This document shows, one piece after another, positions 55,808-64,000 of a stretch of 64,000 nucleotides of DNA (position 1 is its first letter; every line of letters begins with the position of its first letter). A model generated the notes under the pieces. It was given only the letters and a program-made list of their open reading frames with translations, did no database searches and was not told the DNA's origin. Source of the DNA: an uncultured Methanolobus sp. (lineage in GTDB: Archaea > Halobacteriota > Methanosarcinia > Methanosarcinales > Methanosarcinaceae); assembly GCF_963665675.1 (NCBI RefSeq), contig NZ_OY762425.1:243705-307704 (forward strand), in the 5' to 3' direction. Position numbers and translations under genes: made by a program.

Positions 55808-55999
55808 TTAATCTCTTTTCCAAGGATTCCATTTTGCAGCCATCTTTTGACGAAGATGGATTTCTTTGTTTCTTATTCCATCCTTACTGAGTAAAAACCA
55901 GGCAGGTATGCAGCCGTATGCATTATATGTTAACGAATTGTCCTGAGGTGCGTATAAAAGACGGGTGAGATATTCAGGAGGATTCAGAGAAAGAAACAC
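55808..55999 (-). CDS. Doubtful 63-residue open frame
   Basis: A minus-strand frame starting with GTG at 55999, with GAGGTG five bases before it, and ending at 55808, tail to tail with the Cys-rich gene. The protein (GCIPAWFLLSKDGIRNKEI, KMAAKWNPWKRD) resembles nothing I know. The ribosome-binding site is the only support; it could be chance or a relic. Confidence 0.25.
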   Translation of the reverse strand: MFLSLNPPEYLTRLLYAPQDNSLTYNAYGCIPAWFLLSKDGIRNKEIHLRQKMAAKWNPWKRD

Positions 56000-56085
56000 T
56001 GCACCTCAGAACAAGTGTTCACTATACCAATGCAATATTATATTTAATACATTTAATAATTTACGGTGTATATTTTTAGAAGCGA

Positions 56086-56277
56086 TCAATCATTTCTGCA
56101 TTTTCCGCCGTGCATGACGTCCATATATGTAAGTCCCCACTCTGCCAGGGCTTCAGGTACCGGGATGATCGTCTTTCCAAAATCTGTTAATGAATATTCC
56201 ACTCTGGGTGGGATTTCGGGGTACATCTTTCTAATCACACGCCCGTCATCTTCAAGTTCCCGCAGTTGTTTATCTCC
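56086..56277 (-). pseudogene. HxlR-type regulator relic (C-terminal two thirds)
   Basis: Directly after the hcp stop and in the same frame, the minus strand reads KQLRELEDDGRVIRKMYP, PPRVEYSLTDFGKTIIPV and EALAEWGLTYMD, ending at TGA 56086. This is the second half of the winged helix of HxlR-family regulators (recognition helix end and wing). The first 45-50 residues and any start codon are missing. A deletion apparently joined the 3' end of hcp to the middle of an hxlR gene. Read-through of the hcp stop would fuse the two. Confidence 0.75.
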
Positions 56278-57897
56278 TCACTTCAAGAGCCTTTCCATAT
56301 CTTCTTCAACTGTGGTGTTGGGTGTTATATTGAACCTTTCCACCAGTACCTTGAGGACATTCGGTGAGACAAATGCCGGAAGTGTCGCACCAAGTGTGAT
56401 GTCCTGTATCTCAAGTCTCAGAAGAGTGAGCAATACAAGTACTGCTTTTTGTTCGTACCATGCTATATTGTATGAGATCGGCGCTTCATTAACGTCTGTG
56501 AACCCAAGTCTTGCCATAAGACCCTGTGCAATAACAATAAGTGAGAATGAATCGTTACACTGTCCTGCATCCAATACTCTTGGAATTCCATCGATCTCGC
56601 CAAGGTTAAGTTTGTTGTATCGATATTTTGCACATCCGGCGGTAAGAATAACAGTATCTTTTGGTAATGCTTCGGCGAAATCCGTGTAGTACTGCCTGTT
56701 CTTGTGACGTCCGTCACAGCCTGCCATGACAATGAACTTTTTTATTTTCCCTGTTTTAACGGCATCGACGATCTTGTCTGCATTTGATAATACTGAGCTG
56801 TAAGCAAAACCGCCCATAATCGTACCTTCTTCCAGTTGTACCGGAGCTTCGCAGGTCTTTGCCTGCTCAATAAGGGCAGAGAAATCTTTCTGACCATTTT
56901 CAGCTACAATATGTGTGGCACCATCATAGCCTACCGAACCTGTGGTGTATAACCTGCCAATGTAACTTTCTCCTGGAGGAACTATACAGTTGCTTGTTAG
57001 TAATATTGGTCCGTTGAAACTCTCAAATTCCTGTTTCTGGTGCCACCATGAACCACCATAGTTGCCTACCAGATGCTCATATTTCTTAAATTCAGGATAC
57101 GAGTTTGCAGGAAGCATCTCACTATGTGTGTAGACATCAACACCGGTGCCTTCGGTCTGGTCCAGTAGTTGTTTCAGATCCTTCAGGTCATGACCGCTTA
57201 CGAGGATGCCTGGATTTATTCTTGTTCCGATGTTTACCTGTGTTGGTTCAGGATTTCCGAATTCAGCGGTATTTACCCTGTCAAGGTCTGCCATTACATC
57301 AAAACCTTTTTCCCCACATTTCAGGACCAATGAGATGAGATCCTTATCAGTCAGGCTGTCGTCTGTTGTTGCCACAAGTCCCTCTTCAATAAATGAATTG
57401 ATCTTCTTATTGGTATTACCAAGCATCATGGCATGGTGTGCATATGCTGCCATTCCTTTGATACCAAAGATCAAGAGTTCCCTTAATGACCTGATATCTT
57501 CATCCTCTGTTGCAAGTATGCCTGTATTCCTTTCCGTAAGGTTTTCAGGGGTCAAGGTTGCAATCTCGGGCAGATTTTTCTCATCAAGAGCGTTGTTGTC
57601 CAGAAGCTTCTGCTTGATTTCATCCTGTATGCTGAATCCCCTGTCAATGCGTTCCTGAATTCCGCTCTCTCTGAAATCGGTATTAGTTATGGTTGAGAAC
57701 AGTGCATCAAGCATAAAATCATCAGTGCTGTTCTCAGAAATGTTTGCTTCTCTTGCCTTCTGGTTGTAGAACGCAATGCTCTTAAGCACATAGATGAGAT
57801 CATCCTGAAGATCTGCAACCTTCCCTTTCTTACCGCACACACCATTCTTTGTGCAGCCTTCCCCGTTCATTGTTTCTTCACACTGGTAGCAGAACAT
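56278..57897 (-). CDS. hcp: Hybrid cluster protein (hydroxylamine/NO reductase)
   Basis: 539 residues, full length. The N-terminal cluster ligands are Cys 3, 6, 15 and 21 ([19 protein letters not shown]). Later motifs of the hybrid 4Fe-2O-2S cluster are present: [56 protein letters not shown] and [11 protein letters not shown]. It reduces hydroxylamine or, as shown in bacteria, nitric oxide, protecting against nitrosative stress. It is divergent from the CDGSH protein gene, with about 160 bases between that include a TATA-like stretch on this strand. Confidence 0.95.
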   Translation of the reverse strand: MFCYQCEETMNGEGCTKNGVCGKKGKVADLQDDLIYVLKSIAFYNQKAREANISENSTDDFMLDALFSTITNTDFRESGIQERIDRGFSIQDEIKQKLLDNNALDEKNLPEIATLTPENLTERNTGILATEDEDIRSLRELLIFGIKGMAAYAHHAMMLGNTNKKINSFIEEGLVATTDDSLTDKDLISLVLKCGEKGFDVMADLDRVNTAEFGNPEPTQVNIGTRINPGILVSGHDLKDLKQLLDQTEGTGVDVYTHSEMLPANSYPEFKKYEHLVGNYGGSWWHQKQEFESFNGPILLTSNCIVPPGESYIGRLYTTGSVGYDGATHIVAENGQKDFSALIEQAKTCEAPVQLEEGTIMGGFAYSSVLSNADKIVDAVKTGKIKKFIVMAGCDGRHKNRQYYTDFAEALPKDTVILTAGCAKYRYNKLNLGEIDGIPRVLDAGQCNDSFSLIVIAQGLMARLGFTDVNEAPISYNIAWYEQKAVLVLLTLLRLEIQDITLGATLPAFVSPNVLKVLVERFNITPNTTVEEDMERLLK

Positions 57898-58060
57898 TTT
57901 GTCACCTTGATTAGATATGTTCCGCAGGTGTATCTATATACTTTGGTTGATGGGGATTTTAGGATACTTGAGTATATTTTATTAAAAAAACAAACAAGTT
58001 TTTCCATTTATTTTGTGAGATTTGCTACAACGAGTTTTCTCTGCAAAAATTTGAAATCTG

Positions 58061-58729
58061 ATGCACACAGATTTAACTTTAAGAGGTGTGTCAGTGGATA
58101 AAGAGATCAAAACTTCAATAAAGGTATCAAAAAATGGTCCATACATTGCGAAAGACGTAAAGATTCTCAGGAATTCAAAGGGTGATTTGATTGAGACAAA
58201 AACCGTTATGACACTTTGCAGGTGTGGGGGCTCGTCGAATATGCCATTCTGTGATGGAACGCATACAAAGATTGGTTTTTCCGGGGAAAAAGAAGAAGAC
58301 CGTGTTCCCGACAAAATGGAGACTTTTGTAGGAAAAAATATCAGTATACATCGTAACAGGGGTGCGTGTTGCCATGTAGGTTACTGTGTTCACGATCTGC
58401 CTGCGGTTTTCGAAAGGGGTAGAAATCCCTGGGCAGATCCTGATGCTGCAGACCCGGAAAAGATAGCAGCTCTCATCAAATCCTGTCCTTCCGGTGCATT
58501 GAGTTATACTATCAACGGAGAATTGAATAAGGATTACTCGCAAGAACCGGAAATCTCGATTATGAAAGACGGACCTTACAATGTCACAGGGATAGAACTT
58601 GATGGTTCCGACGGCTCAGTACCTGAAACACAGGACCATTATTCTCTTTGCAGATGTGGAGCCTCCAAAAATAAGCCATTCTGTGACGGCAGTCACTATG
58701 ATGTTGAATTCAGGGATGAGAAGAATTGA
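58061..58729 (+). CDS. Double CDGSH iron-sulfur protein with a central ferredoxin-like segment
   Basis: 222 residues. Two CDGSH 2Fe-2S domains, one N-terminal (CRCGGSSNMPFCDGTH) and one C-terminal (CRCGASKNKPFCDGSH), flank a segment with the divergent 4Fe-4S mono-cluster signature (GACCHVGYC, then IKSCPSGAL). Probably an electron-transfer or redox-sensing protein in the cytoplasm. The start may be GTG 58094, as AGAGGTG lies just upstream; ATG 58061 gives 11 more residues. It sits next to hcp on the other strand, so both may belong to a redox stress response. Confidence 0.88.
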   Translation: MHTDLTLRGVSVDKEIKTSIKVSKNGPYIAKDVKILRNSKGDLIETKTVMTLCRCGGSSNMPFCDGTHTKIGFSGEKEEDRVPDKMETFVGKNISIHRNRGACCHVGYCVHDLPAVFERGRNPWADPDAADPEKIAALIKSCPSGALSYTINGELNKDYSQEPEISIMKDGPYNVTGIELDGSDGSVPETQDHYSLCRCGASKNKPFCDGSHYDVEFRDEKN

Positions 58730-58925
58730 ATCTACCTGATGATTTGAAATGGTTTTTAAAAGATAATTATAAGAGCGTAGGCGTTTTGGTCTGAATGCTC
58801 ATTCATTACTATTTTCTGCCTTGATTCCACTGGCAGGGATGGGCTACCATTAACTTTAAAGCCTATGGGTAGAGACTTGCAAAGTCAGCATTAAGATCAT
58901 CTATACCCATCTGGGAGTTATCATC

Positions 58926-59792
58926 ATGAAAATACGCGAGCTTATCAGCCAGTATTGCAGCGATACTGAGAAAAAAGGGAATGGAATCACTATCTATACA
59001 ATCGATGTTCCTGAACCCATAGAGACACCTGAACTGTTCAGTTATCTGAATTATCTGTCTGAGGAACCTTTCAGGAAGATCTGGGCCAGTGATCCTTACA
59101 GGATGATAGCAACAGAGATAGATGGCAAATTAACTGTTTACGAACACGTGAGGATGGCAAACTACAGGATACAGTTGGATGACCTTCAGGAAAAATATGA
59201 GGTACATAAGGAGGCAGACCTGATAGAACTTGCTGATGCGTTCGCATTCGCCGTTGGTGCACACAATAACAACATGAGGAAATCCGGCACTCTATACATA
59301 TCGCATCCAATGGATGTAGCGTCCATACTTATCAAAGAGAATGCGCCTCTTGAGCTTGTAATGGCAGGATTGCTCCATGACGTTGTTGAAGATACCGATG
59401 TTGACATTGAAACAATATCAAATAAATACGGCCGGCAAGTTGCTGATTACGTGAACGCTGTTACCGAACCGGGAGAGCTAAGGCAGCCTGCAATCGGTAA
59501 CAAGGCGCAGACCTGGAAGCAGCGGAAGGAACACACCATAAAGGGGATAAAGAATGCGGAACAGAATGTCAAACTTCTCTCATGTGCAGACAAGCTTGCA
59601 AATATCAGGGACCTCATCAGTGAACTAAGGATACAGGGAAATAGTTTCTGGAACAAGTTCAATGCACCAAAGGGAGAACAGGAATGGTACTATCGTTCTA
59701 TGCTGGAAGCTTTCGCTACGGGTCCGCAGAATATAGCAGAAACCCACGCCTACCGTGATCTTAAGGAATGTGTGGAAGAGCTGTTCTCTTAG
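58926..59792 (+). CDS. RelA/SpoT-type HD-domain hydrolase (MESH1-like)
   Basis: 288 residues. An N-terminal 95-residue part of unknown type is followed by an HD domain in the RelA/SpoT hydrolase pattern: AHNNNMRKSGTLYISHP, ELVMAGLLHDVVEDTDVD, and NVKLLSCADKLANIRDL. There is no synthetase domain. Such stand-alone hydrolases remove pyrophosphate from (p)ppGpp or dephosphorylate NADPH; the archaeal substrate is unknown. GGGAGTT precedes the ATG. The HD pair and the downstream Asp are intact, so it is probably active. Confidence 0.82.
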   Translation: MKIRELISQYCSDTEKKGNGITIYTIDVPEPIETPELFSYLNYLSEEPFRKIWASDPYRMIATEIDGKLTVYEHVRMANYRIQLDDLQEKYEVHKEADLIELADAFAFAVGAHNNNMRKSGTLYISHPMDVASILIKENAPLELVMAGLLHDVVEDTDVDIETISNKYGRQVADYVNAVTEPGELRQPAIGNKAQTWKQRKEHTIKGIKNAEQNVKLLSCADKLANIRDLISELRIQGNSFWNKFNAPKGEQEWYYRSMLEAFATGPQNIAETHAYRDLKECVEELFS

Positions 59793-59841
59793 GCACAAAC
59801 TTTCAAGAGCTAAAAACTGGATGAACAAGAAAGTACCTTAC

Positions 59842-60134
59842 AAGAAGCAGTCTGTTATGTGGAGTTATGCTTTGTTGTTGAAAATCAGGAAGCTTGCCCA
59901 GTATCTTTGTTGAGAAAAGGAAGACTCTTGATTTTATTAAGCCTGCTTACAGTTGAAAGGCAGGATTCAGATGATATGAGGTAAAAGATATTGAGCATAT
60001 CTTATTCAGACTGGAAGAAAATGGGATTCTCAAAAGGTACTTTACACTACATGAAGAAAAATGCTGAAGCTGACAAACCACTTACTATGAATGCTCTTGT
60101 AAGGGAAAGGTTGGAGATGTGGAGGAGTTATTAA
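59842..60134 (+). pseudogene. cas1: Decayed cas1 gene (C-terminal part)
   Basis: Three frames in succession give a Cas1 C-terminus: frame 1 from 59842 (SVMWSYALLLKIRKLAQYL, then stop), frame 2 from 59912 (EKRKTLDFIKPAYS, then stop), frame 3 from about 59955 (ERQDSDDMR, stop, KILSISYSDWKKMGFSKGT, then LHYMKKNAEADKPLTMNALV), ending at TAA 60134. The order and spacing match Cas1 of methanogens as I know it. With two frameshifts and a nonsense codon, and without the N-terminal half, it is dead. No repeat array or other cas gene is visible in the window. Confidence 0.62.
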
Positions 60135-60239
60135 AATGGATATTCAATCTAGTAAAGATATTTTGTTGTCAGGAGCTGGCTTCACATAAAATTTTGGTGG
60201 GCTATTGGCAAATGAAATGTTGGATGAGAGTTTCCACCC

Positions 60240-61232
60240 TCATCTCCGCCTGCTACTCCCAAACTCGGTCCTCACAAATGCATATTCGGTGATGGCAAAT
60301 CCTAAAAGCATAGCTGCCTGCCATTCGGAGTGGACATTCAGGTTCTGGAACATTTTTTTGTATTTACTTGCGTTACCTGTCATTGGGTCCGTGGTTTGCT
60401 TTATTTTGCCGATTGAGGATGGTAGTATGACAATATCGGCAATCTTCTTGCCATCGTTGTAAACACTGGTGTCAAGACCTGTATGCGGGCCGGATACTTC
60501 GCCTGGCTTGGACAGGGGGCGTTTTAGGGGTACTGAAATTATGACTTTGTTTTCAGGGGAATCAAAGGTTCCTTTTAACTGGCCGGTGGCATCATAGTAA
60601 CTTTTGGTACTGTAATCAAAGCAGCCCTGCACGGAGTCGTTTAGACTTACAGTTAATTTGTTGTTTGAAAAAAAGGTCTCAAGATAACCATTATATAGCT
60701 TTGTTATTGAATAATGGGAGGATTGTTTCCTGCCGGACAGGAACAGGGAATTCAGCCTTGCAATATAATACGTTGATGTTGCAAAAGCACGGCCACCGGA
60801 AAAATTGTCGCTGGCAGAGTAGAGTGAAAAACTGCGTTCTTTATAGCCGCTAGTGCCAATAGAGTAATAGAATTTCTGGTCAACACTTATGTTATCAAGC
60901 AAGTCAATCAGGTTTCCTGAAAGTGCAGTGGAATCATCTACCTTCTCAATCAGGGTAGCCTTCAGTTCTGGTGGCAGGCGGTATTCAGACAAATAATTTA
61001 AAACTTTTTTTGTTTTAGCCATCTTCACATTACCGGCAAAAACAACCACGACTGCCAGTATTACAGCAGCGATAAGTAACTTTGATCCTAAAATACTATC
61101 TTTGAAACTATCAAATTCTCCGGAACCACCGAAATCTTCCGTAAAAAAGGAACTGAATGAATAGAGCCATATAATTGCAAAAATAGCGAATACTATAAGT
61201 CTTTTGTACTTACTTATCAATCCAATGCCCAT
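60240..61232 (-). CDS. Membrane-anchored protein of unknown function
   Basis: 330 residues from ATG 61232 (MGIGLISKYK); the frame runs open to a TTG at 61292 without a site. Two membrane helices lie near the N-terminus (LIVFAIFAIIWLYSF and KLLIAAVILAVVVVFAG). The remaining 240 residues are soluble, with segments such as DQKFYYSIGTSGYKERSFSLY and GCFDYSTKSYYDATGQLKG that suggest beta structure. I do not recognise a family. It is divergent from the broken histidine kinase gene and lies in a region of gene decay but is itself intact. Confidence 0.68.
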   Translation of the reverse strand: MGIGLISKYKRLIVFAIFAIIWLYSFSSFFTEDFGGSGEFDSFKDSILGSKLLIAAVILAVVVVFAGNVKMAKTKKVLNYLSEYRLPPELKATLIEKVDDSTALSGNLIDLLDNISVDQKFYYSIGTSGYKERSFSLYSASDNFSGGRAFATSTYYIARLNSLFLSGRKQSSHYSITKLYNGYLETFFSNNKLTVSLNDSVQGCFDYSTKSYYDATGQLKGTFDSPENKVIISVPLKRPLSKPGEVSGPHTGLDTSVYNDGKKIADIVILPSSIGKIKQTTDPMTGNASKYKKMFQNLNVHSEWQAAMLLGFAITEYAFVRTEFGSSRRR

Positions 61233-61247
61233 AACGTATGTTATTCT

Positions 61248-62619
61248 ATGGCATTGTATATAACGATCTATGTTTTCTTTTTTCCTTCGCAAAAATATGC
61301 CAATCGTCCCGAATCAAAGTTTGATGGGGAAACAGGAATACTGGAAAGAAAGCATGTCAAAGCCGATTCTGTTATCTATATTGGCAAGGAAGCCAATAAT
61401 ATTGTTGAGCAGGCTCTTGATGTGAAGAAGGCTCAGGAGTTTGTCAAAGAAGAGGCAGTCAGACTTACAGACAGCAAACTTGGATATCTTGCATTCATGA
61501 ATGCTGATGAGACTGACCTGATAATGCATTCCTGGTCTGAAACAGCAATGAATGAGTGTGCCATAAGTGATAAAGAGTTCATTTATCCTGTTAAGGATAC
61601 CGGATTATGGGGAGAAGCCGTCAGGCAAAGGAAAGCCATCATAAACAATGATTATGAAGCTTTCAGTCTCCAGAAAAAAGGTTATCCTGAAGAACATGTC
61701 AAATTGACAAGACACATGAATGTTCCTATATTTGATGGCGAGCACATAGTCGCGGTTGTCGGTGTTGGGAACAAGGATGAAGACTATGATGAATCCGATG
61801 TTCGCCAGCTAACTCTCCTGATGCAGGGTATGTGGAAACTTATTCAGAGAAAACAATTGATAGGTGCATTAAGTAAGTACTCTGAAGAACTGCTTAAAGC
61901 TAATACGAAGCTTCGGTCTGTTAATATGATAAAAGCCGAATTCATTGAAGAATACATGAATAACGGACATGAACTTTTGCATAGTTTTGATATTCTTGAT
62001 GATGAAACACTGAATCTTCTGGATGACTCTCAAAAAGAGGCAATTTCCAAACTGCTGAATAACTCTGAAAGATTAAAGCTGTTGATTGATGCAGTATTAT
62101 ATAGTGATTTGCAGCGTTCAGGCAGGATAGAGTATTCGTTTGGGACCGGTAAGTATCGAAAATGTTCCTTCTGATGTACTGATGAACCAGATTCTGCTTA
62201 TAGATGAGAAAGGGCTATTGCTTGAAAAAGAGATTCCCAATGGACTTCCACTGGTGAAAGCTGATAAGGAAAAGCTGAAGGAAATGTTTGTCTATCTTAT
62301 CCACAATGCCATTAATCTCACGCCTAAAGGAAGCAGCATAGGAATTGATGTTTCCGATGAGAATGGCTACTTGCATGTAACCATAACTGATACGGGTGAA
62401 AGCATGGACAAGAGCCTTATTCCGCGTTTGTTCTATAAGATGTATCAGGCAGATGAATCCATAGCAAGGATGTTCCAGGGCTTTGAATCCAGTCTTTATA
62501 TTTGCAAAGATACTGTAGCAGCTCATAATGGAAATATATGGATAGAGAGTCAAAGGGGACTTGGCAGTTCATTCCATGTAAAGATTCCAAAGTGGGAAGA
62601 AATGGAGACTATCAATTAA
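61248..62619 (+). pseudogene. GAF-domain histidine kinase, frameshifted and degenerate
   Basis: The first frame (61248-62174) carries a GAF domain (AQEFVKEEAVRLTDSKLGYL, HMNVPIFDGEHIVAVVGVGNK) and a degenerate dimerisation helix without a HELRTP motif (EFIEEYMNNGHELLHS). The second frame (from about 62140 to 62619) continues with an ATPase domain (LVKADKEKLKEMFVYLIHNAI, TITDTGESMD). The frames meet at TTTGGGACC (62131-62146 area): one extra base splits the gene. The second glycine box of the ATPase is also lost (GFESSLYICK). Upstream sensor domains are missing. Probably a dead or dying kinase. Confidence 0.75.
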
Positions 62620-63134
62620 TTTCTGATCTATTTGTGTTTTTAATTTCATATTATGAGAAAATATCATAATTGAGTCTGGTATGGTTATACTATGTTGCCC
62701 ATTATGGCCTGTTACTTTTGGTGTGATTTTGCGTCTCTGTAGAATTCCTATTGATGTGAGTGACACAGAAATGCACAGAAGATAATTCCAAACACTATTG
62801 TAGTTATGCTGAGAATTCTACAGAAATCATGTGTAGAAAGTGTTCCAGTGTACTATGCAGATTATTTTGTTTTTTCTTGTGGGAAAACGCCGGCTTCGCC
62901 GGGTCCTCTGGAATTATTCCAGTTGTTCGTAACCTACGATGGAATGGATTTATTGACCTGACAAAACGATTTATTTACTTTAAAGTTTTAATGACAGGGT
63001 TTCTACAGAACCGATATTTCAGTACTATATAGCGGACTGGCCATAGTATTAACTATAAATATAGTGCCTGCCCATCTACCTTTTGAATATGTTATATTGC
63101 TGTAACAATTCATAGCTTAAAGGAAATGATTAAG
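62620..63134. other. Intergenic region occupied by a MITE
   Basis: No gene visible. The MITE (62733-63012) fills most of it. The last 120 bases hold the promoter of the flavoprotein gene; AAAGGA lies before its ATG. Confidence 0.55.
62733..63012 (-). mobile_element. MITE copy, about 280 bp
   Basis: Ends GTCTCTGTAGAATTCCTA and (inverted) GGTTCTGTAGAAACCCTG. The flanks GATTTTGC (62725-62732) and GATATTTC (63013-63020) agree at 6 of 8 bases, so the duplication is decayed. It keeps GAGTGACAC near the left end, the CGCCGGCTTCGCCGG hairpin, and on the minus strand the frame with PAKPAFSHKKKQ. Shorter and more diverged than the two 340-base copies. An inner AGAATTCTACAG at 62810 may mark a rearranged end. 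Confidence 0.7.
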
Positions 63135-63689
63135 ATGAAAGTAGTAGGTTTTGTAGGAAGTCCAAGAAAAAATGGTAACACCGATATGCTTGTTCAACAG
63201 GTTCTTGACGGAGCGGCAGAAGCAGGTGCAGATGTGGAGAAATTCTACATCAACGAAATGAACATGAAAGGCTGCCAGGGCTGCACATACTGCAGGGCGG
63301 TTGACGGATGCAAATTAGACGATGACATGGCTAAAGCCTATGATGCCCTGAAAAATGCAGATGGTTTTGTATTTGGTTCTCCGATCTATTTCTTCCAGTT
63401 TACAGGTCAGATGCGCCAGTTTATCGATCGCTGCTGGGCACTTGTAAATCCGGATTTCACCTCACGCATTGAAGGTGGAAAGAAAGCGATTATAGTTGGC
63501 GCTCAGGGCAACCCGGAACAAGATGCTTTCAAGGGTGTCTTTGATGAATTCTCGCAGGTGCTCCAGATGTTTGGAATGGAAATAAAAGGCACCTTTGTAG
63601 ATGTTGGCCACCACGAACCTGGCGGGGTAAAAGAGAACGCAGAGCTTATGGAACAAGCTAAATCAGCCGGAACCCAGCTCTTTGTTTAA
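63135..63689 (+). CDS. Iron-sulfur flavoprotein (Isf-like)
   Basis: 184 residues. Flavodoxin-like FMN site (VGFVGSPRKNGNTDMLVQQV) followed by the compact cluster motif Cys 47, 50, 53 and 59 (CQGCTYCRAVDGC), then FGSPIYFFQFTGQMRQFIDRCW. Methanosarcina Isf proteins carry FMN and one 4Fe-4S cluster in this arrangement and reduce oxygen or peroxide using ferredoxin. I chose ATG 63135, since AAAGGA is well spaced before it, while ATG 63126 is too close. It stands alone. Confidence 0.9.
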   Translation: MKVVGFVGSPRKNGNTDMLVQQVLDGAAEAGADVEKFYINEMNMKGCQGCTYCRAVDGCKLDDDMAKAYDALKNADGFVFGSPIYFFQFTGQMRQFIDRCWALVNPDFTSRIEGGKKAIIVGAQGNPEQDAFKGVFDEFSQVLQMFGMEIKGTFVDVGHHEPGGVKENAELMEQAKSAGTQLFV

Positions 63690-63928
63690 TTGATTTTATT
63701 CAGATTATGAGATGTGCATCCTGCATGTCCCATCTATTTTTCATAAGTTTTGAAGAACTTGTTTTTGACTTTTTGTATCATATTTTCTGAGTTTATCCAG
63801 ACAACATGTTGTAATAAATATCGATATCAAGTAAAACAATTGCTTATTAAAAACAAATACAAATGATTAATCATGATAAATGACGAAACGTATATATACC
63901 ATGGACATATAGTATATCATGATAAATC
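63690..63928 (+). promoter_or_regulatory. Promoter region with a repeated operator-like site
   Basis: ATCATGATAAAT occurs twice, at 63870-63881 and 63916-63927, on either side of a TATA box (TATATATA, 63891-63898). The second copy extends to ATCATGATAAATCATGA, nearly symmetric, and ends at the ATG of the next gene. The copies are 46 bases apart. This layout suits a repressor that binds both sides of the TATA box. The rest of the region holds no gene. Confidence 0.55.
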
Positions 63929-64000
63929 ATGACAGAACACTACTACAACAACAACATAAATCTTAGTAAATTTGCCGGAATGTTGACCGCCCTTGCAGCT
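63929..64000 (+). CDS. Start of a gene cut by the window edge
   Basis: Twenty-four codons from ATG 63929 to the end of the window, beginning MTEHYYNNNINLSKFAGML. The promoter with two operator-like sites directly upstream supports a real, regulated gene with a very short leader. Too little is visible to name the product. Confidence 0.5.
   Translation, partial: MTEHYYNNNINLSKFAGMLTALAA

Noticed and set aside
56066..56689. A 207-codon plus-strand frame
   Set aside because: It lies opposite the hcp gene and the HxlR relic, both of which read convincingly on the minus strand.

Overview
The window looks like a chromosomal stretch of a methylotrophic methanogenic archaeon of the Methanosarcinaceae (Methanolobus / Methanococcoides / Methanosarcina type). 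Supporting this are the archaeal late-cobalamin enzymes CobZ and CobY, an archaeal IleS, Trm1, DUF2110, DUF373 and DUF3467 proteins, an MptE-type pterin pyrophosphokinase, an iron-sulfur flavoprotein, long right-handed beta-helix surface proteins, and TATA-box promoters with leaderless or near-leaderless starts. Genus-level placement is inference. I found no rRNA, tRNA or CRISPR array.

Layout. 1-5.4 kb: the end of a membrane protein gene, a short MITE, an IS66-family element split cleanly by an IS5-family element (both with intact terminal repeats and target duplications), and a frameshifted phospholipase-C-like secreted protein. 5.4-10.1 kb: a minus-strand block with DUF2110, a winged-helix regulator, Trm1, a cupredoxin-like lipoprotein, a metallophosphoesterase and an AIM24 protein. 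10.2-16.5 kb: a late cobamide assembly cluster, cobD-like (catalytic Lys lost), cobD, cbiB, cobZ, cobS, cobY. 16.8-18.2 kb: a SUMF1-domain lipoprotein and a MITE. 18.2-33.7 kb: a polymorphic-toxin island with a 2,506-residue secreted Rhs/SpvB protein and its immunity gene, two displaced Rhs core-plus-tip cassettes with their own immunity genes, then shrinking pieces of Rhs core between which an AbiE-type and a RelBE-type toxin-antitoxin pair are inserted. 34-44.3 kb: housekeeping genes (ileS, mptE, DUF373, MTA/MTI phosphorylase, a RAD55-like protein, a Ski2-type helicase, DUF3467, a 48-residue zinc ribbon). 44.4-49.2 kb: a candidate pseudoknotted small RNA, a MITE and a large beta-helix surface protein. 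49.3-55.6 kb: a PAS/GAF histidine kinase, a LysE exporter, a serpin and an intact ISL3-like element. 55.6-64 kb: hybrid cluster protein followed by an HxlR relic, a double CDGSH protein, a RelA/SpoT-type HD protein, a decayed cas1, a frameshifted histidine kinase, a fourth MITE, an iron-sulfur flavoprotein and the first codons of one more gene.

How the genes work together. The cob cluster covers the steps from threonine phosphate to the completed nucleotide loop of cobamide, as expected for an organism that needs corrinoids for methyl transfer. The Rhs island is the striking part: each toxin tip is followed directly by a candidate immunity gene, cassettes 2 and 3 begin at the same short sequence inside the Rhs repeat region, and the island continues into ordinary toxin-antitoxin genes lying between Rhs fragments. 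Frameshifts and relics at 4.75, 56.2, 59.9 and 62.1 kb, together with four MITEs and three IS elements, show an actively eroding accessory genome between conserved housekeeping blocks.
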